The notes beneath the pieces were generated by a model. The model was not told where the DNA came from. It made no database searches and saw only the letters and a program-made list of their open reading frames with translations. Positions 38,401-52,171 of a DNA stretch of 64,000 nucleotides are shown here, one piece after another. The position numbers and the translations under genes are program-made. The DNA comes from Erpobdella octoculata. Its lineage: Eukaryota; Annelida; Clitellata; Hirudinida; Erpobdellidae. Location of the stretch: contig OZ022244.1 of assembly GCA_963978895.1 (NCBI GenBank), positions 22,713,992 through 22,777,991 on the forward strand, given 5' to 3'. Position 1 is the stretch's first letter. Each line of letters opens with the position of its first letter.

Positions 38401-39992
38401 ACTTTTATTTTTAAAAACTTTAAACCGCTGTATCTCCTAAACGGAGCGTCCTAGAGCAAAAAGGACCTCGGATTCGTGATCCTCGGGCCGAGTTCTTTTT
38501 GGATGTGATACTATTTTTCAGTTTTGACAAGTTTTATTTTTAAAAACTTTAAACCGCTGTATCTCCTAAACGGAGCGTCCTAGAGCAAGAAAGACCTCGG
38601 ATTCGTGATACTCGGGCCGAGTTCTATTAAGATGTGAAACGATTTTTCAGTTTTGACAACTTTTATTTTCTAAAACTTTAAATCGCTGTATCTCCGAAAC
38701 GGAGCGTCCTAGAGCAAAAAGGACCTCGGATTCCTGATCCTCTGGCCGAGCTTTGTTAGGACCCATTTCAATTTTTCATTTTCGACAACTTTTATTTTTA
38801 AAAACTTTAATCCGCTGTATCTCCTAAACGGAGCGTCCTAGAGCAAAAAGGACATAGGATTCGTGATCCTCGGGCCGAGTTCTTTTACGATGTGATACTA
38901 TTTTTCAGTTTTGACAACTTTTATTTTCTAGAACTTTAAATCGCTGTATCTCCTAAACGGAGCGTCCTAGAGCAAAAAGGACCTCGGATTCGTGATCCTC
39001 GGGCCGAGTTCTTTTACGATGTAATACTATTTTTCAGTTTTGACAACTTTTATTTTTAAAAACTTTAAACCGCTGTATCTCCTAAATGGAGCGTCCTAGA
39101 GCAAAAAGGACCTCGGATTCGTGATCCTCGGGCCGAGTTCTATAAGGACCCATTACAATTTTTCAGTTTTGACAACTTTTATTTTTAAAAACTTTAAACC
39201 GCTGTATCTCCTAAACGGAGCGTCCTAGAGCAAAAAGGACCTCGGATTCGTGATCCTCGGGCCGAGTTCTATTAAGATGTGAAACGATTTTTCATTTTTG
39301 ACAACTTTTGTTTTTCCAAACTTTAAACCGCTGTATCTCCTAAACGGAGCGTCCTAGAGCAAGAAAGACCTCGGATTCGTGATACTCGGGCCGAGTTCTA
39401 TTAAGATGTGAAACGATTTTTCAGTTTTGACAACTTTTATTTTTCAAAACTTCAAACCGCTGTATCTCCTAAACGGAGCGTCCTAGAGCAAAAAGGACCT
39501 CGGATTCGTGATCCTCTGGCCGAGCTTTGTTAGGACCCTATTCAATTTTTCATTTTCGACAACTTTTATTTTTAAAAACTTTAAACCGCTGTATCTCCTA
39601 AACGGAGCGTCCTAGAGCAAAAAGGACCCCGGATTCGTGATCCTCTGGCCGAGCTTTGTTAGGACCCATTTCAATTTTTCATTTTCGACAACTTTTATTT
39701 TTAAAAACTTTAATCCGCTGTATCTCCTAAACGGAGCGTCCTAGAGCAAAAAGGACATAGGATTCGTGATCCTCGGGCCGAGTTCTTTTACGATGTGATA
39801 CTATTTTTCAGTTTTGACAACTTTTATTTTTAAAAACTTTAAACCGCTGTATCTCCTAAATGGAGCGTCCTAGAGCAAAAAGGACCTCGGATTCGTGATC
39901 CTCGGGCCGAGTTCTATTAGAATGTAAAACGATTTTTCAGTTTTGACAACTTTTATTTTTCAAACCTTTAAACCGCTGTAACTCCTAAACGG
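35482..39992 (+). repeat. Higher-order block F, copy 1 (4511 bp, 35 monomers)
   Basis: Markers recur at 4511 bp. AGAACCTCGG is near 35500 and 40011; CGGATACCTG is at 37181 and 41692; the single-base deletion GCGTCTAGAG is at 38061 and 42572. A spliced TTTTTCCAAACTTTAAACC variant near 39310 is also shared. Within the block the CTTTCACCTT subtype occurs at 35531, 36691 and 38237, showing further internal duplication. Confidence 0.88.
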
Positions 39993-42900
39993 AGCGTCCT
40001 AGAGCAAAAAGAACCTCGGATTCGTGATCCTCGGCCGAGTTCTTTCACCTTGTAAAACTATTTTTCAGTTTTGACAACTTTTATTTTTCAAAACTTCAAA
40101 CCGCTGTATCTTCTAAACGGAGCGTCCTAGAGCAAAAAAGACCTCGGATTCGTGATCCTCTGGCCGAGCTTTGTTAGGACCCAATTCAATTTTTCATTTT
40201 CGACAACTTTTATTTTTAAAAACTTTAAACCGCTGTATCTCCTAAACGGAGCGTCCTAGAGCAAAAAGGACCTCGGATTCGTGATCCTCGGGCCGAGTTC
40301 TTTTTGGATGTGATACTATTTTTCAGTTTTGACAAGTTTTATTTTTAAAAACTTTAAACCGCTGTATCTCCTAAACGGAGCGTCCTAGAGCAAGAAAGAC
40401 CTCGGATTCGTGATACTCGGGCCGAGTTCTATTAAGATGTGAAACGATTTTTCAGTTTTGACAACTTTTATTTTCTAAAACTTTAAATCGCTGTATCTCC
40501 GAAACGGAGCGTCCTAGAGCAAAAAGGACCTCGGATTCCTGATCCTCTGGCCGAGCTTTGTTAGGACCCATTTCAATTTTTCATTTTCGACAACTTTTAT
40601 TTTTAAAAACTTTAATCCGCTGTATCTCCTAAACGGAGCGTCCTAGAGCAAAAAGGACATAGGATTCGTGATCCTCGGGCCGAGTTCTTTTACGATGTGA
40701 TACTATTTTTCAGTTTTGACAACTTTTATTTTTAAAAACTTTAATCCGCTGTATCTCCTAAACGGAGCGTCCTAGAGCAAAAAGGACATAGGATTCGTGA
40801 TCCTCGGGCCGAGTTCTATTAGAATGTAAAACGATTTTTCAGTTTTGACAACTTTTATTTTTCAAAACTTTAAACCGCTGTAACTCCTAAACGGAGCGTC
40901 CTAGAGCAAAAAGGACCTCGGATTCGTGATCCTCGGGCCGAGTTCTATTAAGATGTGAAACGATTTTTCAGTTTTGACAACTTTTATTTTTCAAAACTTC
41001 AAACCGCTGTATCTCCTAAACGGAGCGTCCTAGAGCAAAAAGGACCTCGGATTCGTGATCCTCTGGCCGAGCTTTGTTAGGACCCATTTCAATTTTTTAT
41101 TTTCGACAACTTTTATTTTTAAAAATTTCAAACCGCTGTATCTCTTAAACGGAGCGTCCTAGAGCAAAAAGGACCTCGGATTCGTGATCCTCGGCCGAGT
41201 TCTTTCACCTTGTAAAACTATTTTTCAGTTTTGACAACTTTTATTTTTCAAAACTTCAAACCGCTGTATCTTCTAAACGGAGCGTCCTAGAGCAAAAAAG
41301 ACCTCGGATTCGTGATCCTCTGGCCGAGCTTTGTTAGGACACAATTCAATTTTTCATTTTCGACAACTTTTATTTTTAAAAACTTTAAACCGCTGTATCT
41401 CCTAAACGGAGCGTCCTAGAGCAAAAAGGACCTCGGATTCGTGATCCTCGGGCCGAGTTCTTTTCGAATGTGATACTATTTTTCAGTTTTGACAAGTTTT
41501 ATTTTTAAAAACTTTAAACCGCTGTATCTCCTAAACGGAGCGTCCTAGAGCAAGAAAGACCTCGGATTCGTGATACTCGGGCCGAGTTCTATTAAGATGT
41601 GAAACGATTTTTCAGTTTTGACAACTTTTATTTTCTAAAACTTTAAATCGCTGTATCTCCGAAACGGAGCGTCCTAGAGCAAAAAGGACCTCGGATACCT
41701 GATCCTCTGGCCGAGCTTTGTTAGGACCCATTTCAATTTTTCATTTTCGACAACTTTTGTTTTTAAAAACTTTAAACCGCTGTATCTCCTAAACGGAGCG
41801 TCCTAGAGCAAAAAGGACCTCGGATTCGTGATCCTCGGGCCGAGTTCTTTCTGGATGTGATACTATTTTTTAGTTTTGACAAGTTTTATTTTTAAAAACT
41901 TTAAACCGCTGTATCTCTTAAACGGAGCGTCCTAGAGCAAGAAAGACCTCGGATTCGTGATACTCGGGCCGAGTTCTATTAAGATGTGAAACGATTTTTC
42001 AGTTTTGACAACTTTTATTTTCTAAAACTTTAAATCGCTGTATCTCCGAAACGGAGCGTCCTAGAGCAAAAAGGACCTCGGATTCCTGATCCTCTGGCCG
42101 AGCTTTGTTAGGACCCATTTCAATTTTTCATTTTCGACAACTTTTATTTTTAAAAACTTTAATCCGCTGTATCTCCTAAACGGAGCGTCCTAGAGCAAAA
42201 AGGACATAGGATTCGTGATCCTCGGGCCGAGTTCTTTTACGATGTGATACTATTTTTCAGTTTTGACAACTTTTATTTTTAAAAACTTTAATCCGCTGTA
42301 TCTCCTAAACGGAGCGTCCTAGAGCAAAAAGGACATAGGATTCGTGATCCTCGGGCCGAGTTCTTTTACGATGTGATACTATTTTTCAGTTTTGACAACT
42401 TTTATTTTTAAAAACTTTAAACCGCTGTATCTCCTAAATGGAGCGTCCTAGAGCAAAAAGGACCTCGGATTCGTGATCCTCGGGCCGAGTTCTATTAGAA
42501 TGTAAAACGATTTTTCAGTTTTGACAACTTTTATTTTTCAAAACTTCAAACCGCTGTATCTCCTAAACGGAGCGTCTAGAGCAAAAAGGACCTCGGATTC
42601 GTGATCCTCTGGCCGAGCTTTGTTAGGACCCATTTCAATTTTTCATTTTCGACAACTTTTATTTTTAAAAATTTCAAACCGCTGTATCTCTTAAACGGAG
42701 CGTCCTAGAGCAAAAAGGACCTCGTATTCGTGATCCTCGGCCGAGTTCTTTCACCTTGTAAAACTATTTTTCAGTTTTGACAACTTTTATTTTTCAAAAC
42801 TTCAAACCGCTGTATCTTCTAAACGGAGCGTCCTAGAGCAAAAAAGACCTCGGATTCGTGATCCTCTGGCCGAGCTTTGTTAGGACCCAATTCAATTTTT

Positions 42901-44503
42901 CATTTTCGACAACTTTTATTTTTAAAAACTTTAAACCGCTGTATCTCCTAAACGGAGCGTCCTAGAGCAAAAAGGACCTCGGATTCGTGATCCTCGGGCC
43001 GAGTTCTTTTTGGATGTATTACTATTTTTCAGTTTTGACAAGTTTTATTTTTAAAAACTTTAAACCGCTGTATCTCCTAAACGGAGCGTCCTAGAGCAAG
43101 AAAGACCTCGGATTCGTGATACTCGGGCCGAGTTCTATTAAGATGTGAAACGATTTTTCAGTTTTGACAACTTTTATTTTCTAAAACTTTAAATCGCTGT
43201 ATCTCCGAAACGGAGCGTCCTAGAGCAAAAAGGACCTCGGATTCCTGATCCTCTGGCCGAGCTTTGTTAGGACCCATTTCAATTTTTCATTTTCGACAAC
43301 TTTTATTTTTAAAAACTTTAATCCGCTGTATCTCCTAAACGGAGCGTCCTAGAGCAAAAAGGACATAGGATTCGTGATCCTCGGGCCGAGTTCTTTTACG
43401 ATGTGATACTATTTTTCAGTTTTGACAACTTTTATTTTCTAGAACTTTAAATCGCTGTATCTCCTAAACGGAGCGTCCTAGAGCAAAAAGGACCTCGGAT
43501 TCGTGATCCTCGGGCCGAGTTCTTTTACGATGTAATACTATTTTTCAGTTTTGACAACTTTTATTTTTAAAAACTTTAAACCGCTGTATCTCCTAAATGG
43601 AGCGTCCTAGAGCAAAAAGGACCTCGGATTCGTGATCCTCGGGCCGAGTTCTATAAGGACCCATTACAATTTTTCAGTTTTGACAACTTTTATTTTTAAA
43701 AACTTTAAACCGCTGTATCTCCTAAACGGAGCGTCCTAGAGCAAAAAGGACCTCGGATTCGTGATCCTCGGGCCGAGTTCTATTAAGATGTGAAACGATT
43801 TTTCATTTTTGACAACTTTTGTTTTTCCAAACTTTAAACCGCTGTATCTCCTAAACGGAGCGTCCTAGAGCAAGAAAGACCTCGGATTCGTGATACTCGG
43901 GCCGAGTTCTATTAAGATGTGAAACGATTTTTCAGTTTTGACAACTTTTATTTTTCAAAACTTCAAACCGCTGTATCTCCTAAACGGAGCGTCCTAGAGC
44001 AAAAAGGACCTCGGATTCGTGATCCTCTGGCCGAGCTTTGTTAGGACCCTATTCAATTTTTCATTTTCGACAACTTTTATTTTTAAAAACTTTAAACCGC
44101 TGTATCTCCTAAACGGAGCGTCCTAGAGCAAAAAGGACCCCGGATTCGTGATCCTCTGGCCGAGCTTTGTTAGGACCCATTTCAATTTTTCATTTTCGAC
44201 AACTTTTATTTTTAAAAACTTTAATCCGCTGTATCTCCTAAACGGAGCGTCCTAGAGCAAAAAGGACATAGGATTCGTGATCCTCGGGCCGAGTTCTTTT
44301 ACGATGTGATACTATTTTTCAGTTTTGACAACTTTTATTTTTAAAAACTTTAAACCGCTGTATCTCCTAAATGGAGCGTCCTAGAGCAAAAAGGACCTCG
44401 GATTCGTGATCCTCGGGCCGAGTTCTATTAGAATGTAAAACGATTTTTCAGTTTTGACAACTTTTATTTTTCAAACCTTTAAACCGCTGTAACTCCTAAA
44501 CGG
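39993..44503 (+). repeat. Higher-order block F, copy 2 (4511 bp)
   Basis: Nearly identical to copy 1. One difference is GGATGTATTACT near 43012-43023 against GGATGTGATACT near 38501-38512. The junction of the copies lies at about 39980-40010, inside a monomer and in register. Confidence 0.88.
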
Positions 44504-44754
44504 AGCGTCCTAGAGCAAAAAGGACCTCGGATTCGTGATCCTCGGGCCGAGTTCTATTAAGATGTGAAACGATTTTTCAGTTTTGACAACTTTTATTTTC
44601 TAGAACTTTAAATCGCTGTATCTCCGAAACGGAGCGTCCTAGAGCAAAAAGGACCTCGGATTCGTGATCCTCGGGCCGAGTTCTTTTTCGATGTAATACT
44701 ATTTTTCAGTTTTGACAACTTTTATTTTTAAAAACTTTAAACCGCTGTATCTCC

Positions 44755-47590
44755 TAAATGGAGCGTCCTAGAGCAAAAAGGACCTCGGATTCGTGATCCT
44801 CGGGCCGAGTTCTATTAGAATGTAAAACGATTTTTCAGTTTTGACAACTTTTATTTTTCAAAACTTTAAACCGCTGTAACTCCTAAACGGAGCGTCCTAG
44901 AGCAAAAAGGACCTCGGATTCGTGATCCTCGGGCCGAGTTCTATTAAGATGTGAAACGATTTTTCAGTTTTGACAACTTTTATTTTCTAGAACTTTAAAT
45001 CGCTGTATCTCCGAAACGGAGCGTCCTAGAGCAAAAAGGACCTCGGATTCGTGATCCTCGGGCCGAGTTCTTTTACGATGTAATACTATTTTTCAGTTTT
45101 GACAACTTTTATTTTTAAAAACTTTAAACCGCTGTATCTCCTAAATGGAGCGTCCTAGAGCAAAAAGGACCTCGGATTCGTGATCCTCGGGCCGAGTTCT
45201 ATAAGGACCCATTACAATTTTTCAGTTTTGACAACTTTTATTTTTAAAAACTTTAAACCGCTGTATCTCCTAAACGGAGCGTCCTAGAGCAAAAAGGACC
45301 TCGGATTCGTGATCCTCGGGCCGAGTTCTATTAAGATGTGAAACGATTTTTCAGTTTTGACAACTTTTATTTTTCAAAACTTCAAACCGCTGTATCTCCT
45401 AAACGGAGCGTCCTAGAGCAAAAAGGACCTCGGATTCGTGATCCTCTGGCCGAGCTCTGTAAGGACCCAATTCAAATTTTCATTTTCGACAACTTTTGTT
45501 TTTAAAATCTTTAAACCGCTGTATCTCCTAAACGGAGCGTCCTAGAGCAAAAAGGACCTCGGATTAGTGATCCTCGGGCCGAGTTCTTTTACGATGTAAT
45601 TCTATTTTTCAGTTTTGACAACTTTTATTTTTAAAAACTTTAAACCGCTGTATCTCCTAAATGGAGCGTCCTAGAGCAAAAAGGACCTCGGATTCGTGAT
45701 CCTCGGGCCGAGTTCTATTAGAATGTAAAACGATTTTTCAGTTTTGACAACTTTTATTTTTCAAAACTTCAAACCGCTGTATCTCCTAAACGGAGCGTCC
45801 TAGAGCAAAAAGGACCTCGGATTCGTGATCCTCTGGCCGAGTTCTATTAAGATGTGAAACGATTTTTCAGTTTTGACAACTTTTATTTTCTAGAACTTTA
45901 AATCGCTGTATCTCCGAAACGGAGCGTCCTAGAGCAAAAAGGACCTCGGATTCGTGATCCTCGGGCCGAGTTCTTTTACGATGTAATACTATTTCTCAGT
46001 TTTGACAACTTTTTTTTTTAAAAAACTTTAAACCGCTGTATCTCCTAAATGGAGCGTCCTAGAGCAAAAAGGACCTCGGATTCGTGATCCTCGGGCCGAG
46101 TTCTATAAGGACCCATTACAATTTTTCAGTTTTGACAACTTTTATTTTTAAAAACTTTAAACCGCTGTATCTCCTAAACGGAGCGTCCTAGAGCAAAAAG
46201 GACCTCGGATTCGTGATCCTCGGGCCGAGTTCTATTAAGATGTGAAACGATTTTTCAGTTTTGACAACTTTTGTTTTTCCAAACTTCAAACCGCTGTATC
46301 TCCTAAACGGAGCGTCCTAGAGCAAGAAAGACCTCGGATTCGTGATACTCGGGCCGAGTTCTATTAAGATGTGAAACGATTTTTCAGTTTTGACAACTTT
46401 TATTTTTCAAAACTTCAAACCGCTGTATCTCCTAAACGGAGCGTCCTAGAGCAAAAAGGACCTCGGATTCGTGATCCTCTGGCCGAGCTCTGTTAGGACC
46501 CAATTCAAATTTTCATTTTCGACAACTTTTTTTTTTAAAATCTTTAAACCGCTGTATCTCCTAAACGGAGCGTCCTAGAGCAAAAAGGACCTCGGGTTCG
46601 TGATCCTCGGGCCGTGTTTTTTTACGATGTGATACTATTTTTCAGTTTTGACAACTTTTATTTTTCAAAATTTCAAACCGCTGTATCTCTTAAACGGAGC
46701 GTCCTAGAGCAAAAAGGACCTCGGATTCGTGATCCTCGGCCGAGTTCTTTCACCTTGTAAAACTATTTTTCAGTTTTGACAACTTTTTATTTTCAAAACT
46801 TCAAACCGCTGTATCTTCTAAACGGAGCGTCCTAGAGCAAAAAAGACCTCGGATTCGTGATCCTCTGGCCGAGCTTTGTTAGGACCCAATTCAATTTTTC
46901 ATTTTCGACAACTTTTCTTTTTAAAAACTTTAAACCGCTGTATCTCCTAAACGGAGCGTCCTAGAGCAAAAAGGACCTCGGATCGTGATCCTCGGGCCGA
47001 GTTCTTTTTGGATGTGATACTATTTTTCAGTTTTGACAAGTTTTATTTTTAAAAACTTTAAACCGCTGTATCTCCTAAATGGAGCATCCTAGAGCAAAAA
47101 GGACCTCGGATTCGTGATCCTCGTGCCGAGTTCTATTAAGATGTGAAACGATTTTTCAGTTTTGACAACTTTTATTTTTCAAAACTTTAAACCGCTGTAT
47201 CTCATAAACGGAGCGTCCTAGAGCAAAAAGGACCTCGGATTCGTGATCCTCTGGCCGAGCTTTGTTAGGACCCTATTCAATTTTTCATTTTCGACATCTT
47301 CTATTTTTAAAAACTTCAAACCGCTGTATCTCCTAAACGGAGCGTCCTAGAGCAAAAAGGACCTCGGATTCGTGATCCTCTGGCCGAGCTTTGTTAGGAC
47401 CCATTTCAATTTTTCATTTTCGACAACTTTTATTTTTAAAAACTTTAATCCGCTGTATCTCCTAAACGGAGCGTCCTAGAGCAAAAAGGACCTCGGATCG
47501 TGATCCTCGGGCCGAGTTCTTTTTGGATGTGATACTATTTTTCAGTTTTGACAAGTTTTATTTTTAAAAACTTTAAACCGCTGTATCTCC
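44755..47590 (+). repeat. 2835-bp repeat (22 monomers), copy 1
   Basis: The GGAGCATCCT variant at 47081 recurs at 49916, and CTCATAAACG at 47201 recurs at 50036, both 2835 bp away. A private variant is CTCGGGTTCG at 46591, where the next copy has CTCGGATTCG. Two more copies lie in the second half of duplication G. Confidence 0.85.
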
Positions 47591-50480
47591 TAAACGGAGC
47601 GTCCTAGAGCAAAAAGGACCTCGGATTCGTGATCCTCGGGCCGAGTTCTATTAGAATGTAAAACGATTTTTCAGTTTTGACAACTTTTATTTTTCAAAAC
47701 TTTAAACCGCTGTAACTCCTAAACGGAGCGTCCTAGAGCAAAAAGGACCTCGGATTCGTGATCCTCGGGCCGAGTTCTATTAAGATGTGAAACGATTTTT
47801 CAGTTTTGACAACTTTTATTTTCTAGAACTTTAAATCGCTGTATCTCCGAAACGGAGCGTCCTAGAGCAAAAAGGACCTCGGATTCGTGATCCTCGGGCC
47901 GAGTTCTTTTACGATGTAATACTATTTTTCAGTTTTGACAACTTTTATTTTTAAAAACTTTAAACCGCTGTATCTCCTAAATGGAGCGTCCTAGAGCAAA
48001 AAGGACCTCGGATTCGTGATCCTCGGGCCGAGTTCTATAAGGACCCATTACAATTTTTCAGTTTTGACAACTTTTATTTTTAAAAACTTTAAACCGCTGT
48101 ATCTCCTAAACGGAGCGTCCTAGAGCAAAAAGGACCTCGGATTCGTGATCCTCGGGCCGAGTTCTATTAAGATGTGAAACGATTTTTCAGTTTTGACAAC
48201 TTTTATTTTTCAAAACTTCAAACCGCTGTATCTCCTAAACGGAGCGTCCTAGAGCAAAAAGGACCTCGGATTCGTGATCCTCTGGCCGAGCTCTGTAAGG
48301 ACCCAATTCAAATTTTCATTTTCGACAACTTTTGTTTTTAAAATCTTTAAACCGCTGTATCTCCTAAACGGAGCGTCCTAGAGCAAAAAGGACCTCGGAT
48401 TAGTGATCCTCGGGCCGAGTTCTTTTACGATGTAATTCTATTTTTCAGTTTTGACAACTTTTATTTTTAAAAACTTTAAACCGCTGTATCTCCTAAATGG
48501 AGCGTCCTAGAGCAAAAAGGACCTCGGATTCGTGATCCTCGGGCCGAGTTCTATTAGAATGTAAAACGATTTTTCAGTTTTGACAACTTTTATTTTTCAA
48601 AACTTCAAACCGCTGTATCTCCTAAACGGAGCGTCCTAGAGCAAAAAGGACCTCGGATTCGTGATCCTCTGGCCGAGTTCTATTAAGATGTGAAACGATT
48701 TTTCAGTTTTGACAACTTTTATTTTCTAGAACTTTAAATCGCTGTATCTCCGAAACGGAGCGTCCTAGAGCAAAAAGGACCTCGGATTCGTGATCCTCGG
48801 GCCGAGTTCTTTTACGATGTAATACTATTTCTCAGTTTTGACAACTTTTTTTTTAAAAAACTTTAAACCGCTGTATCTCCTAAATGGAGCGTCCTAGAGC
48901 AAAAAGGACCTCGGATTCGTGATCCTCGGGCCGAGTTCTATAAGGACCCATTACAATTTTTCAGTTTTGACAACTTTTATTTTTAAAAACTTTAAACCGC
49001 TGTATCTCCTAAACGGAGCGTCCTAGAGCAAAAAGGACCTCGGATTCGTGATCCTCGGGCCGAGTTCTATTAAGATGTGAAACGATTTTTCAGTTTTGAC
49101 AACTTTTGTTTTTCCAAACTTCAAACCGCTGTATCTCCTAAACGGAGCGTCCTAGAGCAAGAAAGACCTCGGATTCGTGATACTCGGGCCGAGTTCTATT
49201 AAGATGTGAAACGATTTTTCAGTTTTGACAACTTTTATTTTTCAAAACTTCAAACCGCTGTATCTCCTAAACGGAGCGTCCTAGAGCAAAAAGGACCTCG
49301 GATTCGTGATCCTCTGGCCGAGCTCTGTTAGGACCCAATTCAAATTTTCATTTTCGACAACTTTTTTTTTTAAAATCTTTAAACCGCTGTATCTCCTAAA
49401 CGGAGCGTCCTAGAGCAAAAAGGACCTCGGATTCGTGATCCTCGGGCCGTGTTTTTTTACGATGTGATACTATTTTTCAGTTTTGACAACTTTTATTTTT
49501 CAAAATTTCAAACCGCTGTATCTCTTAAACGGAGCGTCCTAGAGCAAAAAGGACCTCGGATTCGTGATCCTCGGCCGAGTTCTTTCACCTTGTAAAACTA
49601 TTTTTCAGTTTTGACAACTTTTTATTTTCAAAACTTCAAACCGCTGTATCTTCTAAACGGAGCGTCCTAGAGCAAAAAAGACCTCGGATTCGTGATCCTC
49701 TGGCCGAGCTTTGTTAGGACCCAATTCAATTTTTCATTTTCGACAACTTTTCTTTTTAAAAACTTTAAACCGCTGTATCTCCTAAACGGAGCGTCCTAGA
49801 GCAAAAAGGACCTCGGATCGTGATCCTCGGGCCGAGTTCTTTTTGGATGTGATACTATTTTTCAGTTTTGACAAGTTTTATTTTTAAAAACTTTAAACCG
49901 CTGTATCTCCTAAATGGAGCATCCTAGAGCAAAAAGGACCTCGGATTCGTGATCCTCGTGCCGAGTTCTATTAAGATGTGAAACGATTTTTCAGTTTTGA
50001 CAACTTTTATTTTTCAAAACTTTAAACCGCTGTATCTCATAAACGGAGCGTCCTAGAGCAAAAAGGACCTCGGATTCGTGATCCTCTGGCCGAGCTTTGT
50101 TAGGACCCTATTCAATTTTTCATTTTCGACATCTTCTATTTTTAAAAACTTCAAACCGCTGTATCTCCTAAACGGAGCGTCCTAGAGCAAAAAGGACCTC
50201 GGATTCGTGATCCTCTGGCCGAGCTTTGTTAGGACCCATTTCAATTTTTCATTTTCGACAACTTTTATTTTTAAAAACTTTAATCCGCTGTATCTCCTAA
50301 ACGGAGCGTCCTAGAGCAAAAAGGACCTCGGATCGTGATCCTCGGGCCGAGTTCTTTTTGGATGTGATACTATTTTTCAGTTTTGACAAGTTTTATTTTT
50401 AAAAACTTTAAACCGCTGTATCTCCTAAACGGAGCGTCCTAGAGCAAAAAGGACCTCGGATTCGTGATCCTCGGGCCGAG
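47591..50480 (+). repeat. 2835-bp repeat, copy 2
   Basis: Tandem neighbour of copy 1. It shares with copy 1 the variant ATTTCTCAG (near 45991 and 48827) and the T10A4 tract in TTTTAAAATCTTTAAACC, neither of which is found in the copies at 52172-57842. Confidence 0.85.
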
Positions 50481-52171
50481 TTCTTTTACGATGTAATACT
50501 ATTTTTCAGTTTTGACAACTTTTATTTTTAAAAACTTTAAACCGCTGTATCTCCTAAACGGAGCGTCCTAGAGCAAAAAGGACCTCGGATTCGTGATCCT
50601 CTGGCCGAGCTTTGTTAGGACCCAATTCAATTTTTCATTTTCGACAACTTTTATTTTTAAAAACTTTAAACCGCTGTATCTCCTAAATGGAGCGTCTTAG
50701 AGCAAAAAGGACCTCGGATTCGTGATCCTCGGGCCGAGTTCTATTAAGATGTGAAACGATTTTTCAGTTTTGGCAAATTAAATTTTTCAAAACTTTAAAC
50801 TGCTATATCTCTTAAACGGAGCGTCCTAGAGCAAAAAGGACCTCGGATTCGTGATCCTCTGGCCGAGCTTTGTTAGGACCCTATTCAATATTTCATTTTC
50901 GACAACTTTTATTTTTAAAAACTTTAAACCGCTGTATCTCCTAAACGGAGCGTCCTAGAGCAAAAAGGACATAGGATTCGTGATCCTCGGGCCGAGTTCT
51001 TTTACGATGTGATACTATTTTTCAGTTTTGACAACTTTTATTTTTAAAAACTTTAATCCGCTGTATCTCCTAAACGGAGCGTCCTAGAGCAAAAAGGACA
51101 TAGGATTCGTGATCCTCGGGCCGAGTTCTTTTACGATGTGATACTATTTTTCAGTTTTGACAACTTTTATTTTTAAAAACTTTAAACCGCTGTATCTCCT
51201 AAATGGAGCGTCCTAGAGCAAAAAGGACCTCGGATTCGTGATCCTCGGGCCGAGTTCTATAAGGACCCATTACAATTTTTCAGTTTTGACAACTTTTATT
51301 TTTAAAAACTTATCTCGGGTCGAGTTCTATTAAGATGTGAAACGATTTTTCAGTTTTGACAACTTTTATTTTTCAAAACTTCAAACCGCTGTATCTCCTA
51401 AACGGAGCGTCCTAGAGCAAAAAGGAGCTCGGATTCGTGATCCTCTGGCCGAGCTTTGTTAGGACCCTATTCAATTTTTCATTTTCGACAACTTTTATTT
51501 TTAAAAACTTTAAACCGCTGTATCTCCTAAACGGAGCGTCCTAGAGCAAAAAGGACCTCGGATTCGTGATCCTCTGGCCGAGCTTTGTTAGGACCCATTT
51601 CAATTTTTCATTTTCGACAACTTTTATTTTTTAAAACTTTAATCCGCTGTATCTCCTAAACGGAGCGTCCTAGAGCAAAAAGGACATAGGATTCGTGATC
51701 CTCGGGCCGAGTTCTTTTACGATGTGATACTATTTTTCAGTTTTGACAACTTTTATTTTTAAAAACTTTAAACCGCTGTATCTCCTAAATGGAGCGTCCT
51801 AGAGCAAAAAGGACCTCGGATTCGTGATCCTCGGGCCGAGTTCTATTAGAATGTAAAACGATTTTTCAGTTTTGACAACTTTTATTTTTCAAACCTTTAA
51901 ACCGCTGTAACTCCTAAACGGAGCGTCCTAGAGCAAAAAGGACCTCGGATTCGTGATCCTCGGGCCGAGTTCTATTAAGATGTGAAACGATTTTTCAGTT
52001 TTGACAACTTTTATTTTCTAGAACTTTAAATCGCTGTATCTCCGAAACGGAGCGTCCTAGAGCAAAAAGGACCTCGGATTCGTGATCCTCGGGCCGAGTT
52101 CTTTTTCGATGTAATACTATTTTTCAGTTTTGACAACTTTTATTTTTAAAAACTTTAAACCGCTGTATCTC

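Larger units (their letters stand above)
43900..51310 (+). repeat. Large duplication G, copy 1 (about 7417 bp, out of register)
   Basis: Markers recur 7417-7418 bp downstream. TTCTTTTTCG is at 44681 and 52099, the CTCATAAACG variant at 47201 and 54618, and GGCAAATTA at 50772 and 58189. The offset is about 57.5 monomers, unlike every other block. The copy contains two 2835-bp sub-copies. It overlaps the end of block F. Confidence 0.82.
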
